NCBI GenBank assembly: GCA_002400885.1
Contig: NVRM01000007.1
Span: forward strand, 1 to 50,727
Direction: 5' to 3'
Source of the DNA: Flavobacteriaceae bacterium
GTDB taxonomy: Bacteria > Bacteroidota > Bacteroidia > Flavobacteriales > Flavobacteriaceae
Length of the DNA: 50,727 bases
In this document: positions 1 to 10,190 of the stretch, piece after piece
Numbering within the stretch: the first letter of the stretch is position 1
How the letters are laid out: every line of letters starts with the position of its first letter
The notes under the pieces: generated by a model
Databases searched by the model: none
Seen by the model: the letters and a program-made list of their open reading frames with translations, nothing else
Told to the model about the DNA's origin: nothing
Translations under genes and position numbers: made by a program

Positions 1-279
1 GTCAATACATTCTTGAGTAAAGACGGTTCACCTACAGTGCTACCCGAAGAAGTGATAAGAGCAACAGAAACTGAAAAACAACAGCAAATTAAAACCGTTC
101 ACAACCTACACAATAGCGAACAAGAAAAAACAGCGATACAGTTACAGTTACTTAAAGAAAAATCCATCAACAATGAAAATATTTTCGAGCAACTAATGGA
201 GGCTACAAAAATATGCTCTATTGGTCAAATCACCCAGGCATTGTTTACCGTAGGTGGGCAATACCGTAGGAATATGTAA
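1..279 (+). CDS. Methylmalonyl-CoA mutase family protein, C-terminal fragment (5' end outside window)
   Basis: Frame open from base 1; ends in ...NIFEQLMEATKICSIGQITQALFTVGGQYRRNM, typical of the mutase C-terminus (MCM large subunit / IcmF-like). Confidence 0.85.
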   Translation, partial: VNTFLSKDGSPTVLPEEVIRATETEKQQQIKTVHNLHNSEQEKTAIQLQLLKEKSINNENIFEQLMEATKICSIGQITQALFTVGGQYRRNM

Positions 280-315
280 GTTAGTCTTGTGACTTAAGAA
301 ATGAGATATTAGATA

Positions 316-342
316 AAAAGACCACAAATTGTGGTCTTTTTT
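316..342 (+). terminator. Intrinsic terminator
   Basis: AAAGACCACAAATTGTGGTCTTT hairpin followed by T run. Confidence 0.8.
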
Positions 343-411
343 AGGTATTTTCAGATGAGAATTTATAAAATCAAACCTCTCCCATCACTTCAAGTTAAAA
401 AAGCTACTTTA

Positions 412-801
412 TCAATAAAGTTTCATCCCTGTAAATTTCATGAATACGGTGTCGTTTTCAATACGAATAAGTACCTCCTGATCCAAAGACCTTCCATTCG
501 TATAGTAGCCTCCATTGGTTTTAACAACTACTCCATTTTCTCGAGTGAACTCAATAATATAATCACCATCAGATCCGTTTTTTTTCATAGATAAGAATCC
601 TATTTTTTGCCCCTTAGAGCTAAGGTCATCAACGGTAACAATTTCTAACTTTTCTGACGTGTATAATTTAATATTACTAATGGACTCATCTCCATTATTT
701 TTAATTGTATAACCAATTCCTGGCTGAATAAAACCACAAGAAATAAAGCTTAATACTACAACAATAAGTAGTAAATATTTCAGATTTAAAAAAGTCATCA
801 T
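412..801 (-). CDS. Hypothetical lipoprotein
   Basis: 129 aa; N-terminal hydrophobic segment with Cys (LSFISCGF) resembling a lipobox. Confidence 0.55.
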   Translation of the reverse strand: MMTFLNLKYLLLIVVVLSFISCGFIQPGIGYTIKNNGDESISNIKLYTSEKLEIVTVDDLSSKGQKIGFLSMKKNGSDGDYIIEFTRENGVVVKTNGGYYTNGRSLDQEVLIRIENDTVFMKFTGMKLY

Positions 802-806
802 AACAT

Positions 807-2918
807 TTATATTTTCGCTAAAATAGCCAAGGACATTCGTATAGTAGTATAATCTACTCCTCCTTCGAAAAATTCATAATATGGTTTTAACATGTCCGGG
901 CTTCCAAGTTCTTTTTTTGCTATTTTAACTTTTTCTACCTCTTCCTTTGTTACGAAATCGTATAAATTTACCGCCTTTCCATCCGTAAATAGTTTTGCAA
1001 TATGAGAATAGACAGTTACTGAATTCAACCCTCTCTTCAGTGCTATTTCATTTACAGACAGTCCTTTCTTATACAGTTTAAAAGTCTCATCAAAAGTATT
1101 TTTCTTTTTAGGTTTATCTCGTATAAATTTGGTGATCTCCGCCATAAACTCATCACCATACACTTCTAGTTTACGCTGCCCTACTCCACTTATATCTAAA
1201 AAATCGGAGTCACACACAGGTCTTGCTCTATCCATTTCTTTTAAGGTAGCATCACTAAACACTAAATAAGCAGGAATCCCACCTGCGGTAGCGATTTTAA
1301 AGCGCAATTTTTTCAATATATCAAACAAGGTGGATGTTTTAGTCGAAACGGACACTGTTTTCTTAACACTTCTTTTCGCTATATTCTTTAAATCTACAGG
1401 CCTGGTTAAACTCACTTTCTGACCTTTATAGAGTACTTTTTCAGAAAATGCCGTCAATTGTAAGGCATTGTGTTTATGAAATGCAATTTCACACAAACCT
1501 AAATTGGTTAATTGAATGAGGTACTGTTGCCAATCTTTCCAAGAGATATCATTTCCAATTCCGTAGGATTTTAACTGATCATACCCTTTGTCCAGTACCG
1601 TGGCATTTTTAGCACCACGTAGCACATCTACAATAGTCCCAACAGCTTCCTTTTCCTTCACTCTATATATTACAGACAAGGCTTTTTGAGCGATGATCGT
1701 TCCATCAAATATTTGAGGTGGATTTTTACACACATCACAATTTCCACAATTTTCAGACAATTCACCAAAATAACTAAGCAATAAAATACGTCGGCAGGTA
1801 GTGGCTTCAGAAAACTGTTTCATTCGCTCTAACTTTGCCACTTGCACATCGGCATTGGAGGCGCCTTCCGTAAATTTTCGCAATTGAATAACATCAGCAT
1901 AACTGTGAAAAAGTAAGGCATGTGATTTTAGTCCATCACGCCCTGCTCTCCCTATTTCTTGATAATAACCCTCAATGTTTTTAGGCATATTATAATGTAT
2001 CACCCAGCGAACATTGGATTTATCTATCCCCATTCCAAACGCTACTGTTGCACAAACTATTTGAGTTTTATCAAAAATAAAATCTTCTTGTACCTGAGTT
2101 CTATCATCAAAAGACATCCCAGCATGATAGGCTGCTGCACTAATTCCGCTCTTGTCTAATTTAGTCGCTATTTGTTCTGTAGCCTTCCTACTTAAACAGT
2201 AAATAATTCCAGAATCTCCGGGTCTTTTATTTATAAAACGCACTATTTGTCCAATCCTATCGTCCGCAGTTCTTACTTCAATTTCAATATTTTTCCGGTC
2301 AAAAGAAGCGATGAAAATCGGCGCTTTAGGAATAGAAAGTTGTGCCAAAATATCGGTTCTGGTGGCTTTATCCGCCGTGGCAGTTAATGCTATAATTGGC
2401 ACATTGGGCATGGTGCGTTTAAAAAAACCTAATTGCTGATAAGAAGGTCTAAAATCGTGTCCCCAAGAAGAAATACAATGGGCTTCATCTATGGCAATAC
2501 AACTGATGTACTTTTCATTTAAGATGTTTTGTAAGAGTTGTAAACTCTCCGGCGCCACATATAAAAGCTTTAAATCATGGCTTAAAACACGCTCAAAAAT
2601 ATCCGATTGATCCTCGTGATCCTGGCTACTATTATAATACGCAGCAGCAATACCATTGGCATTTAAACCGTCTACCTGATCTTTCATCAAGGCAATTAAC
2701 GGAGAAATAACCAAGGTAAGTCCATCCAATAATAAAGCAGGTAATTGAAAACAAATAGACTTCCCTCCACCCGTAGGCATTATTACCAAACCATCGTTCC
2801 CTTTTAATACTTCTTCTACTATTTCTTTTTGTTGGCCACGAAAGGTATCATAACCAAAATATTTTTTCAACGTTTTCTCTAAAATTCCATCGGTATACTG
2901 CATGGTCCAAAAATACAC
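807..2918 (-). CDS. recQ: ATP-dependent DNA helicase RecQ (start possibly at 2903)
   Basis: [41 protein letters not shown] motifs, RQC/HRDC-like C-terminus. Confidence 0.95.
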   Translation of the reverse strand: MYFWTMQYTDGILEKTLKKYFGYDTFRGQQKEIVEEVLKGNDGLVIMPTGGGKSICFQLPALLLDGLTLVISPLIALMKDQVDGLNANGIAAAYYNSSQDHEDQSDIFERVLSHDLKLLYVAPESLQLLQNILNEKYISCIAIDEAHCISSWGHDFRPSYQQLGFFKRTMPNVPIIALTATADKATRTDILAQLSIPKAPIFIASFDRKNIEIEVRTADDRIGQIVRFINKRPGDSGIIYCLSRKATEQIATKLDKSGISAAAYHAGMSFDDRTQVQEDFIFDKTQIVCATVAFGMGIDKSNVRWVIHYNMPKNIEGYYQEIGRAGRDGLKSHALLFHSYADVIQLRKFTEGASNADVQVAKLERMKQFSEATTCRRILLLSYFGELSENCGNCDVCKNPPQIFDGTIIAQKALSVIYRVKEKEAVGTIVDVLRGAKNATVLDKGYDQLKSYGIGNDISWKDWQQYLIQLTNLGLCEIAFHKHNALQLTAFSEKVLYKGQKVSLTRPVDLKNIAKRSVKKTVSVSTKTSTLFDILKKLRFKIATAGGIPAYLVFSDATLKEMDRARPVCDSDFLDISGVGQRKLEVYGDEFMAEITKFIRDKPKKKNTFDETFKLYKKGLSVNEIALKRGLNSVTVYSHIAKLFTDGKAVNLYDFVTKEEVEKVKIAKKELGSPDMLKPYYEFFEGGVDYTTIRMSLAILAKI

Positions 2919-2923
2919 AAAAA

Positions 2924-2955
2924 AAAAGCCGTTCTACGGAATAGAACGGCTTTAA
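2924..2955. terminator. Intrinsic terminator between asnB and recQ
   Basis: AAAGCCGTTCTACGGAATAGAACGGCTTT inverted repeat with flanking A/T runs. Confidence 0.75.
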
Positions 2956-2999
2956 TTACACCCTGTGAACATTAAAAACAAGGTATTATAACTTCTTTA

Positions 3000-4664
3000 T
3001 TAATAGGCATCATCATGCACAGAAGCAATGGATCTTCCAGAAGGATCATTCATGTTTTTAAAACTTTCATCCCATTCCAATGCTATTTTTGTACTACAAG
3101 CCACTGATGCTTCTTGCGGCACACTTTTAGCAGCAGTATCTGAAGGGAAATGCCCTGCAAAAATGCTACGGTAGTAATATTCCTCTTTAGAGGTAGGAGG
3201 CTGAATTGGAAATTTATAATGTGCATTCTTCAACTGCTCATCCGTCACTTCTTTAGCAACCACTTCTTTTAAAGTATCTATCCAACTATAGCCTACACCA
3301 TCAGAAAATTGTTCCTTTTGTCTCCAGGCAACACTCTCTGGTAAATATTTTTCAAAGGCTTTACGAATCACCCATTTTTCCATGCGCTCTCCGTTGATCA
3401 TTTTGTCCTGCGGGTTGATACGCATGGCCACGTCTATAAATTCTTTATCTAAGAATGGCACACGTCCTTCTATTCCCCATGCTGCCAAAGATTTATTAGC
3501 TCTTAAACAGTCATACATATGTAATTTACTCAATTTACGCACTGTTTCTTCATGAAACTCCTTTGCGTTTGGAGCCTTATGAAAATACAAATACCCTCCA
3601 AACAATTCATCCGCACCTTCTCCAGATAAGACCATTTTTACCCCCATAGATTTAATTACACGGGCTAACAAATACATAGGCGTAGATGCTCTAATCGTAG
3701 TTACATCATAGGTTTCTATATTATAAATTACATCTTTTATAGCATCCAGTCCTTCTTGTATGGTAAATTTAATTTCGTGATGAACCGTTCCTATATGATC
3801 CGCGACTACTTGAGCAGCCGCTAAATCTGGTGAACCTTCTAAACCAACAGAAAATGAGTGTAACTGAGGCCACCATGCTTTGTCTGTATCATCCGATTCG
3901 ATGCGTTTCTCTGAATATTTTTTAGCAATCGCAGAAATCACCGAAGAATCCAAGCCTCCAGACAATAACACACCATAAGGTACATCCGACATTAATTGAC
4001 GGTGTACAGCAGCTTCTAGCGCATCGTGTAATGCATCGATACTTGTTTGGTTTTCTTTTACGGCATCATACTCCACCCAGTCACGTTTATACCATTGCAC
4101 CAATTCCCCATCTTTGCTTGACAAGTAATGTCCAGGAGGAAATAATTCAATTTTTGAACAAACACCTTCCAACGCTTTTAACTCAGAAGCCACATAAAAA
4201 GTTCCATGTTCATCCCATCCTATATATAAGGGGATGATTCCCATGTGATCTCTGGCAATAAAATATTCATCTTTTTCAACATCATAGAGCGCAAAACCAA
4301 AAATCCCATTCATATCATCAATAAAATCAACGCCTTTTTCTTTATACAACGCTAAAATCACTTCACAATCAGATTCGGTTCGAAAAGAATACTTCCCTTC
4401 AAACTGTTTGCGCAATGCCCTATGGTTATATATTTCTCCATTGGCGGCAAGCACCAAGTTATTATCTTCACTAAATAATGGTTGTTTCCCAGACGCTGGA
4501 TCTACAATAGCCAAACGTTCATGGGTCATAATTGCTTTATCATTACTAAAAACACCACTCCAATCCGGTCCGCGATGACGCACCTTTTTTGACATTTCTA
4601 ATAACTGAGGTCTTAACGCTTCCGCTTTTTCTTTTAAATCGAATGCACATACAATTCCACACAT
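3000..4664 (-). CDS. asnB: Asparagine synthase B (glutamine-hydrolysing)
   Basis: MCGIVCAFD N-terminal Ntn glutaminase; SGGLDSS PP-loop; about 554 aa. Confidence 0.95.
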   Translation of the reverse strand: MCGIVCAFDLKEKAEALRPQLLEMSKKVRHRGPDWSGVFSNDKAIMTHERLAIVDPASGKQPLFSEDNNLVLAANGEIYNHRALRKQFEGKYSFRTESDCEVILALYKEKGVDFIDDMNGIFGFALYDVEKDEYFIARDHMGIIPLYIGWDEHGTFYVASELKALEGVCSKIELFPPGHYLSSKDGELVQWYKRDWVEYDAVKENQTSIDALHDALEAAVHRQLMSDVPYGVLLSGGLDSSVISAIAKKYSEKRIESDDTDKAWWPQLHSFSVGLEGSPDLAAAQVVADHIGTVHHEIKFTIQEGLDAIKDVIYNIETYDVTTIRASTPMYLLARVIKSMGVKMVLSGEGADELFGGYLYFHKAPNAKEFHEETVRKLSKLHMYDCLRANKSLAAWGIEGRVPFLDKEFIDVAMRINPQDKMINGERMEKWVIRKAFEKYLPESVAWRQKEQFSDGVGYSWIDTLKEVVAKEVTDEQLKNAHYKFPIQPPTSKEEYYYRSIFAGHFPSDTAAKSVPQEASVACSTKIALEWDESFKNMNDPSGRSIASVHDDAY

Positions 4665-4980
4665 AATTCTATTTTTATATTATTTAGATGACAAATATGA
4701 TTTATAATAAATTCAATTGAAACCAAAAAACGCATTTTGGTTATAATTAATAATCAAAATCACTATTTTAGCTATCAAATGAAAGTACAAGCCCTAAGAC
4801 TAGCTTTTACCATTTACAATTTGCAGCATACCAAATATTGTCATTTTCTTACCATTTAGATTACCATTCGTCGAAAAAACGTACATTTAACTTATATTAA
4901 TTTTTAGGAATCGACAAAAACAAGTACTTTAGTCTTGTCAAAGCTATGATACCCCAATAAAATTAAAATTTGCTAATATT

Positions 4981-5559
4981 ATGGAAAGAATGTATCGCGT
5001 ATTAAAAAAAATAAATCCAAACTTTAATGAAGAGGATTGGAATAATTTTTCCTCAATCATCAAGAAGTATACCTTTAAAAAAGGAGCTTTAATTTCGACG
5101 CCTAAAACAGTGGTCGATGAACTCTATTTTATAGACGAAGGCTTATTGAAATATTACCACGTAAAAGACGGCAAAGAATTAGTCTTAGACTTCGGGATAG
5201 AAAATGAATTCTCTACAGATTTCAACTCTTTTTTCTTACAAGTTCCCTCTAAGATGTATATCTCTTCCTTAACAAAAGTGAGCCTTTTTGCTATTAAATA
5301 CGATGACCTTCAGAAACTATTTGACATATCTACCAATACCAATACTGTAGGTAGAAAACTTGCCGAAAATAGGCATATGAAAAAATCTCAAAGAGAATTC
5401 TCTTTACTTGCTTATAGTGCTACAGAACGCTATGAAAACTTAAAAGAACAACATAAGTCCGTTCCACACAGAATCCCCTTAAAAGATATCGCTTCTTACC
5501 TAGGAATTGAACCACAATCATTAAGTAGAATCCGCAGAAATATGGAGTTATCTGCATAA
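4981..5559 (+). CDS. Crp/Fnr family transcriptional regulator
   Basis: cNMP-binding-like fold plus HTH (IPLKDIASYLGIEPQSLSRIRR). Confidence 0.85.
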   Translation: MERMYRVLKKINPNFNEEDWNNFSSIIKKYTFKKGALISTPKTVVDELYFIDEGLLKYYHVKDGKELVLDFGIENEFSTDFNSFFLQVPSKMYISSLTKVSLFAIKYDDLQKLFDISTNTNTVGRKLAENRHMKKSQREFSLLAYSATERYENLKEQHKSVPHRIPLKDIASYLGIEPQSLSRIRRNMELSA

Positions 5560-5641
5560 TATAAACTTACCTTCACAAAACTAAGCTGTTACGCATTTAA
5601 TTAGATAGATTTACTATATTTACGTACCCTAATCTAACAAA

Positions 5642-7543
5642 ATGCGCAATAGCTTTTTACTTTTTATCAATCTTATATTATTAAGCCAAGTAAGTAGTTT
5701 TTCCCAAACAGCGAATTACTCAGACGGAAACAAAAAATTTGACAATTTGGCCTATATGGACGCTGTCAAAATATACGAAAATGTAGCCCGTAACGGATTT
5801 CATTCAGCCAGTCTTTTTAAACGTATTGGTGATGCTTATTATTTAAACGGAAAGTATAAATCCTCCGTGATTTGGTACGATAAACTTTTCAAAAATTACA
5901 ACACACAACATATTGAAGCCATCTATTGTTTTAGGTACGCACATTGCCTTAAGGCCAGTAATAACAGAATAGAAGGAGAAAAATGGATTGCAAAATTCTA
6001 CAAAAAACAAGGAATAAAACCACCTGTAAATCCTAGTCCAACCACTGTTGGCTACCATGATGGAAACTTCAAAATAAAAAAACTCTCTATTAACAGTCAT
6101 CACTCTGATTTCTCCCCCTTTATTTATAAATCTAACTTATATTTCACATCCTCAAGAACCAAAGGAAACCACTCCCATAAAAATGATTCTTGGACAAACC
6201 TCCCTTTTTACGACATCTACAAGTCTACCATTAACGGGAATAAGTTCTCCAATACTATCTCCTTAGGAAAGGAAATAAACTCTCCATTTAACGAATCAAG
6301 TGCGATTATAAGTAAGGATGGCAACTATCTCTATTTTACACGAAATATTTCAATACAACATGAGATTCAAAAATTCAAACTATTTAGATCGGTTAGAAAT
6401 GGAGAATCATGGAGTAAAGCAGTACAATTGCCTTTCACAAAAAACAACTATTTATTTGCACACCCTGCCCTAAATCCTACGGAAGATAAATTATATTTTG
6501 CCTCTAATTTGCCGGATTCTAAAGGAGACTCAGACATATATGTAGTAGATATTCTAGAAAACAATAACTATAGTACCCCTATAAACCTAGGTGCCAAAAT
6601 AAATACTTTTGGTAGAGACACATACCCTTTTATAGACAAGGATGGAAATTTATACTATGCTACAGACGGAAAACCAGGAAAAGGAGGTTTAGATATTTTT
6701 AAAGCCACTATGACTAAGACAGACACTATTGTAAATACCATTAGTTTTGGCATCAATAGTAACCATGACGATTTCAGCTATACTGAAGCACCTGAAACAG
6801 GTACTATTTACTTTGCTTCTAACAGAAACAACACGTTTGAAATTGATAATATTTATACCCTAGAAAAAACATACCCTCCGAAAGAAAAATGTACTGGAAC
6901 TATAAAAGGATACATTAAAAACGATGTAGGAGAACGCATATCACAGGCAACCGTTATGCTTCTAGATTTCGATCATAAAATCATCAGTGAAAAACGAACT
7001 GATCACAATGGAACTTATCATTTTAATTTAAAAACCTGCACTAAAAACTTTATAATTCGTACACACAAAGATAATTTTTTAGCCCAGGAAGATTTAGTCC
7101 TCCTAACAAAGAAGCTTCATAACAAGGTACTGAATATAACACTTGAACCCTATCAGCTTGTATTAAACGAAGGGAATGACCTTGGAGAATCCTTAAAACT
7201 TAACCCTATTTACTTTGATTTAGACGATGCTAGCATAAAATACAAAGCAAAAATTGAATTAGAGAAGATTGCACAAGCCATGCTCATTGCCTACCCTAAC
7301 GTTAAGATAGAAATTGGAGCACATACAGACAGTAGAGCTAGTGATTACTACAATTTAAAACTATCGGAAAGGAGAGCGAAAGCTACCATGAGGTATTTAA
7401 TCTCCCGTGGCATCCCTATTTCCCGTATCTCAGGAAAAGGATATGGAGAATCACAATTACGCAACAAATGTTCTAATGGAGTGCGATGTCTAGAAAAAGA
7501 ACATCAAAAAAACAGGCGAACTGAATTTATAATTTTAGACTAG
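5642..7543 (+). CDS. TPR / PD40 beta-propeller / CarboxypepD_reg-like / OmpA family protein (PorE-like architecture)
   Basis: Signal peptide, PD40 repeats (GDSDIYVVDI, GKGGLDIFKA), OmpA C-terminal motif (IEIGAHTDSRASDYYNLKLSERRA...NRRTEF). Confidence 0.85.
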   Translation: MRNSFLLFINLILLSQVSSFSQTANYSDGNKKFDNLAYMDAVKIYENVARNGFHSASLFKRIGDAYYLNGKYKSSVIWYDKLFKNYNTQHIEAIYCFRYAHCLKASNNRIEGEKWIAKFYKKQGIKPPVNPSPTTVGYHDGNFKIKKLSINSHHSDFSPFIYKSNLYFTSSRTKGNHSHKNDSWTNLPFYDIYKSTINGNKFSNTISLGKEINSPFNESSAIISKDGNYLYFTRNISIQHEIQKFKLFRSVRNGESWSKAVQLPFTKNNYLFAHPALNPTEDKLYFASNLPDSKGDSDIYVVDILENNNYSTPINLGAKINTFGRDTYPFIDKDGNLYYATDGKPGKGGLDIFKATMTKTDTIVNTISFGINSNHDDFSYTEAPETGTIYFASNRNNTFEIDNIYTLEKTYPPKEKCTGTIKGYIKNDVGERISQATVMLLDFDHKIISEKRTDHNGTYHFNLKTCTKNFIIRTHKDNFLAQEDLVLLTKKLHNKVLNITLEPYQLVLNEGNDLGESLKLNPIYFDLDDASIKYKAKIELEKIAQAMLIAYPNVKIEIGAHTDSRASDYYNLKLSERRAKATMRYLISRGIPISRISGKGYGESQLRNKCSNGVRCLEKEHQKNRRTEFIILD

Positions 7544-7544
7544 C

Positions 7545-7778
7545 TTATAAAATAAAAAGTATTAACATCGAAAATATCCCTAAAAAACCAAGGACCAAAT
7601 ATTTCCAAAGAATATGTGCCTTCCTGAGTTCCATAAATTCAAAACTCACGAATACAAATTTTAATACAGCAATACCAATAATTAATAAAGCCGCATAACT
7701 AATTTCACTTCCCGAAACAAAAGCGGTTGCAAAAGTGAGCACCATTAACAGTCCCCAAATAATGTTTATCTGTTTCAT
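7545..7778 (-). CDS. Cytochrome c oxidase subunit IV-like small membrane protein
   Basis: 77 aa, three hydrophobic segments, next to COX3-like gene. Confidence 0.65.
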   Translation of the reverse strand: MKQINIIWGLLMVLTFATAFVSGSEISYAALLIIGIAVLKFVFVSFEFMELRKAHILWKYLVLGFLGIFSMLILFIL

Positions 7779-7781
7779 AAT

Positions 7782-8363
7782 TTAAAATATTAAATAGATG
7801 ATAGGAAAGAGTAATAGCCAGATTAAGTCGCACATATGCCAAAATGCAGCTCCGGCCTCTATATCAATTAGGTCAACTTTAGCAGGATTCCTTTTTAAAT
7901 TATAGGTAGATACACCCAATATAATCAAGCCTACCAACACATGAATGACATGAAAAATGGTGAGCGCCCAATAAAAAGTAAAAAACAAATTATAATTCAT
8001 ATCCAAACCCGCTTCAATTTTAAGTGAGTATTCGATACCTTTTAAGACTAAAAAACAGAGTCCTAAAAACATAGTAAGAGATAAATAACGGATACTTTTA
8101 GCTACTTCTTGTCGTTTCAGTTCCATGACAGATTTTGCCATAAAAAAACCACTTGTTAATAAAAACACCGTATTTACCGCACCATAAGATGCGTTTAACA
8201 ACAATCGTGACTCGTGAAATAATTCTCGTTCTAAACTACCGTAATATACCATAGCCACAAGTGCCATTCCAAACGTAAAAAGCTCTAAAAATATGATGAT
8301 CCACATTAAAATACCCCCGGGAGGATAATACACGTTTTTCGAATCGATTGGCACTGTTTCCAT
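7782..8363 (-). CDS. Heme-copper oxidase subunit III family protein (NorE-like)
   Basis: Polytopic; HVIHVLVGLIILG and AAFWHMCDLIWLLLFPIIYL typical of COX3. Confidence 0.8.
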   Translation of the reverse strand: METVPIDSKNVYYPPGGILMWIIIFLELFTFGMALVAMVYYGSLERELFHESRLLLNASYGAVNTVFLLTSGFFMAKSVMELKRQEVAKSIRYLSLTMFLGLCFLVLKGIEYSLKIEAGLDMNYNLFFTFYWALTIFHVIHVLVGLIILGVSTYNLKRNPAKVDLIDIEAGAAFWHMCDLIWLLLFPIIYLIF

Positions 8364-8395
8364 GTTGTTTAATTGTAAATTAGTTCCTAATTAAA

Positions 8396-9385
8396 TTAAT
8401 CCCAGTCTAACAAACGTTGTTGACCTTCTAACTTCTGAATGTCCGTAATGTCTTGAGACATTTCTATCACACCTCTATACACGTTGTCTTTATCACGAAT
8501 GGCGAAATAACGAATGTGAATCATTTGTCCTTTAAAATTGATCCAAAACTCTGCATTATCTTTGGTTCCAGCTTTAAACTCTTCTACAATTCTCAATACC
8601 ATATCTACACTCTTTGGTGGATGGCAGAATCTAATTTCACGTCCTATAATACCTTTTGATCTTGGAAACACACGATCTTTTCCTCTATTGTAAAAAATCA
8701 CTTTGTCATTTTCATCTACATAAGTAATATCCACAGGTAAGAAACGCAATAACAAATTCACTTGCTCTGGAGTCATGTACCCTTCGTCATAGTGAAAGGT
8801 GTTTTCTAAAGAAAAACTCAATTCACGCTTTTTAAAATCTTTACTTGGGTGTACATACTCTTCCTCTTCAGATTTTTCTTCCACCGCAGGAAAAGGAGCA
8901 GGTGTTTCCTTTAACATCCATCCTATTTCTTCATCACCTATATAAAACTCTTTCCAATCGTCCTCGCTTAACAAGTCCATAGAATTTGGAAACAATTTCG
9001 AATCTTCAATATTCATCAAACGTTTAATACCTTCGATTAAATAAGGTAAGTTTTCGATGATTTTTTCGGTGTTTTTTTCTTCGTTGTATCCTTTTAACAA
9101 TCTAATCTGATCACGTAAAGTATCATGAAAAGACCACATTCCTTGACTAGGTCCATTCCATCCGTGCTTTTCTAAATAAGGAAACAATTGATTTTCCTTA
9201 CGAGCAAAACGTTTTTCAATCGTTGTTAAATGATTGAAAAGGTTAAAATATTCTTGAAAATCTGCCACTGGATCAGCTTCGTATAATTCCAATAATAGTT
9301 CTTGAATTAAATCAGATTCTTGGTAATACACTTTTAAGGGATGCCCTTCTGGTAGTTTTTCTACTGTTGGTAAAAATGAGTTCAT
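8396..9385 (-). CDS. DUF438 / hemerythrin HHE plus PAS domain protein
   Basis: N-terminal hemerythrin-like segment (FARKENQLFPYLEKHGWNGPSQGMWSFHD) and C-terminal PAS (VDITYVDENDKVIFYNRGKDRVFPRSKGIIGREIRFCHPPKSV). Confidence 0.85.
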   Translation of the reverse strand: MNSFLPTVEKLPEGHPLKVYYQESDLIQELLLELYEADPVADFQEYFNLFNHLTTIEKRFARKENQLFPYLEKHGWNGPSQGMWSFHDTLRDQIRLLKGYNEEKNTEKIIENLPYLIEGIKRLMNIEDSKLFPNSMDLLSEDDWKEFYIGDEEIGWMLKETPAPFPAVEEKSEEEEYVHPSKDFKKRELSFSLENTFHYDEGYMTPEQVNLLLRFLPVDITYVDENDKVIFYNRGKDRVFPRSKGIIGREIRFCHPPKSVDMVLRIVEEFKAGTKDNAEFWINFKGQMIHIRYFAIRDKDNVYRGVIEMSQDITDIQKLEGQQRLLDWD

Positions 9386-9406
9386 GTTGTAGTTTTTTTA
9401 GTGTAA

Positions 9407-10087
9407 TTATATTTTAGAAAACAATACATTCATCTGAAAATGCATGTAATTGTGTAGTTTTTGTTCTAAGTCCGCTAGTTTTACGTAGAGTGTTTGATAG
9501 GTATTACAAGCGCCCTCAGGAGCCGTAAATTTATTAGTAAGCCCAGATAATTCCTTTAAAAAAGCACCGATTGTCTTGTAATTTGACGCTAATTTTAGTG
9601 TAAGAATAGAGATTTCACTTGCTACATTTACTGTATTGCTATTGTCCGAATAAGAAGTCATTTTTGGAAATAATTGTACTTCATCCAATGTCAAACAATT
9701 GCTTAATAAGGTCGCTAATTGCATAAACACCGCGTTTACTTCCACTACTTCTCCATGATCTTCACCGTGTACTTGGGCTACTTTAGCAGCATATTGTCCA
9801 ATAAGAGGTACATTTTCAGAAAAATACTGATGAAAATTAGTACTTACATAGTCAATGCTATCTTCTATGTTAAAGTCGTCATATTTAACATCTCTAGAAA
9901 TTGTATTTGTAATGGCTTCTATCTCTTGTTTTAGCGTTTCAAAAGCAACTCCGCTTTCTTTGCAAGCTTGCTCCAATGTCATTCCTCCACCGCAACAAAA
10001 ATCAATATTGTATTTTCCAAAAACGTTATCAGCTCCAATATTCTGAGTCAATGTTTCTGCAACTGTATCTTGTATTTGTATCATCAT
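9407..10087 (-). CDS. ric: Iron-sulfur cluster repair di-iron protein (RIC; ScdA/YtfE family)
   Basis: DFCCGGGMTLEQAC N-terminal ScdA motif and hemerythrin-like His/Glu C-terminal domain. Confidence 0.88.
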   Translation of the reverse strand: MMIQIQDTVAETLTQNIGADNVFGKYNIDFCCGGGMTLEQACKESGVAFETLKQEIEAITNTISRDVKYDDFNIEDSIDYVSTNFHQYFSENVPLIGQYAAKVAQVHGEDHGEVVEVNAVFMQLATLLSNCLTLDEVQLFPKMTSYSDNSNTVNVASEISILTLKLASNYKTIGAFLKELSGLTNKFTAPEGACNTYQTLYVKLADLEQKLHNYMHFQMNVLFSKI

Positions 10088-10114
10088 AACCTGTGTTATT
10101 AATTAACTAGGCTG

Positions 10115-10122
10115 CAAAGATA
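10115..10122 (-). promoter_or_regulatory. -7 promoter box of ric
   Basis: TATCTTTG on minus strand matches Bacteroidota TAnnTTTG. Confidence 0.6.
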
Positions 10123-10126
10123 TAAA

Positions 10127-10148
10127 TAAAAGACTATTTTATCTTTTA
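10127..10148. promoter_or_regulatory. Putative NsrR/Rrf2-type operator upstream of ric
   Basis: TAAAAGA-CTATTTTA-TCTTTTA, 7-bp inverted arms; matches site at 14760-14781. Confidence 0.6.
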
Positions 10149-10190
10149 TTAAAACAATTATTTTTGTTAAAATTGATAAGCCGCTAATTA

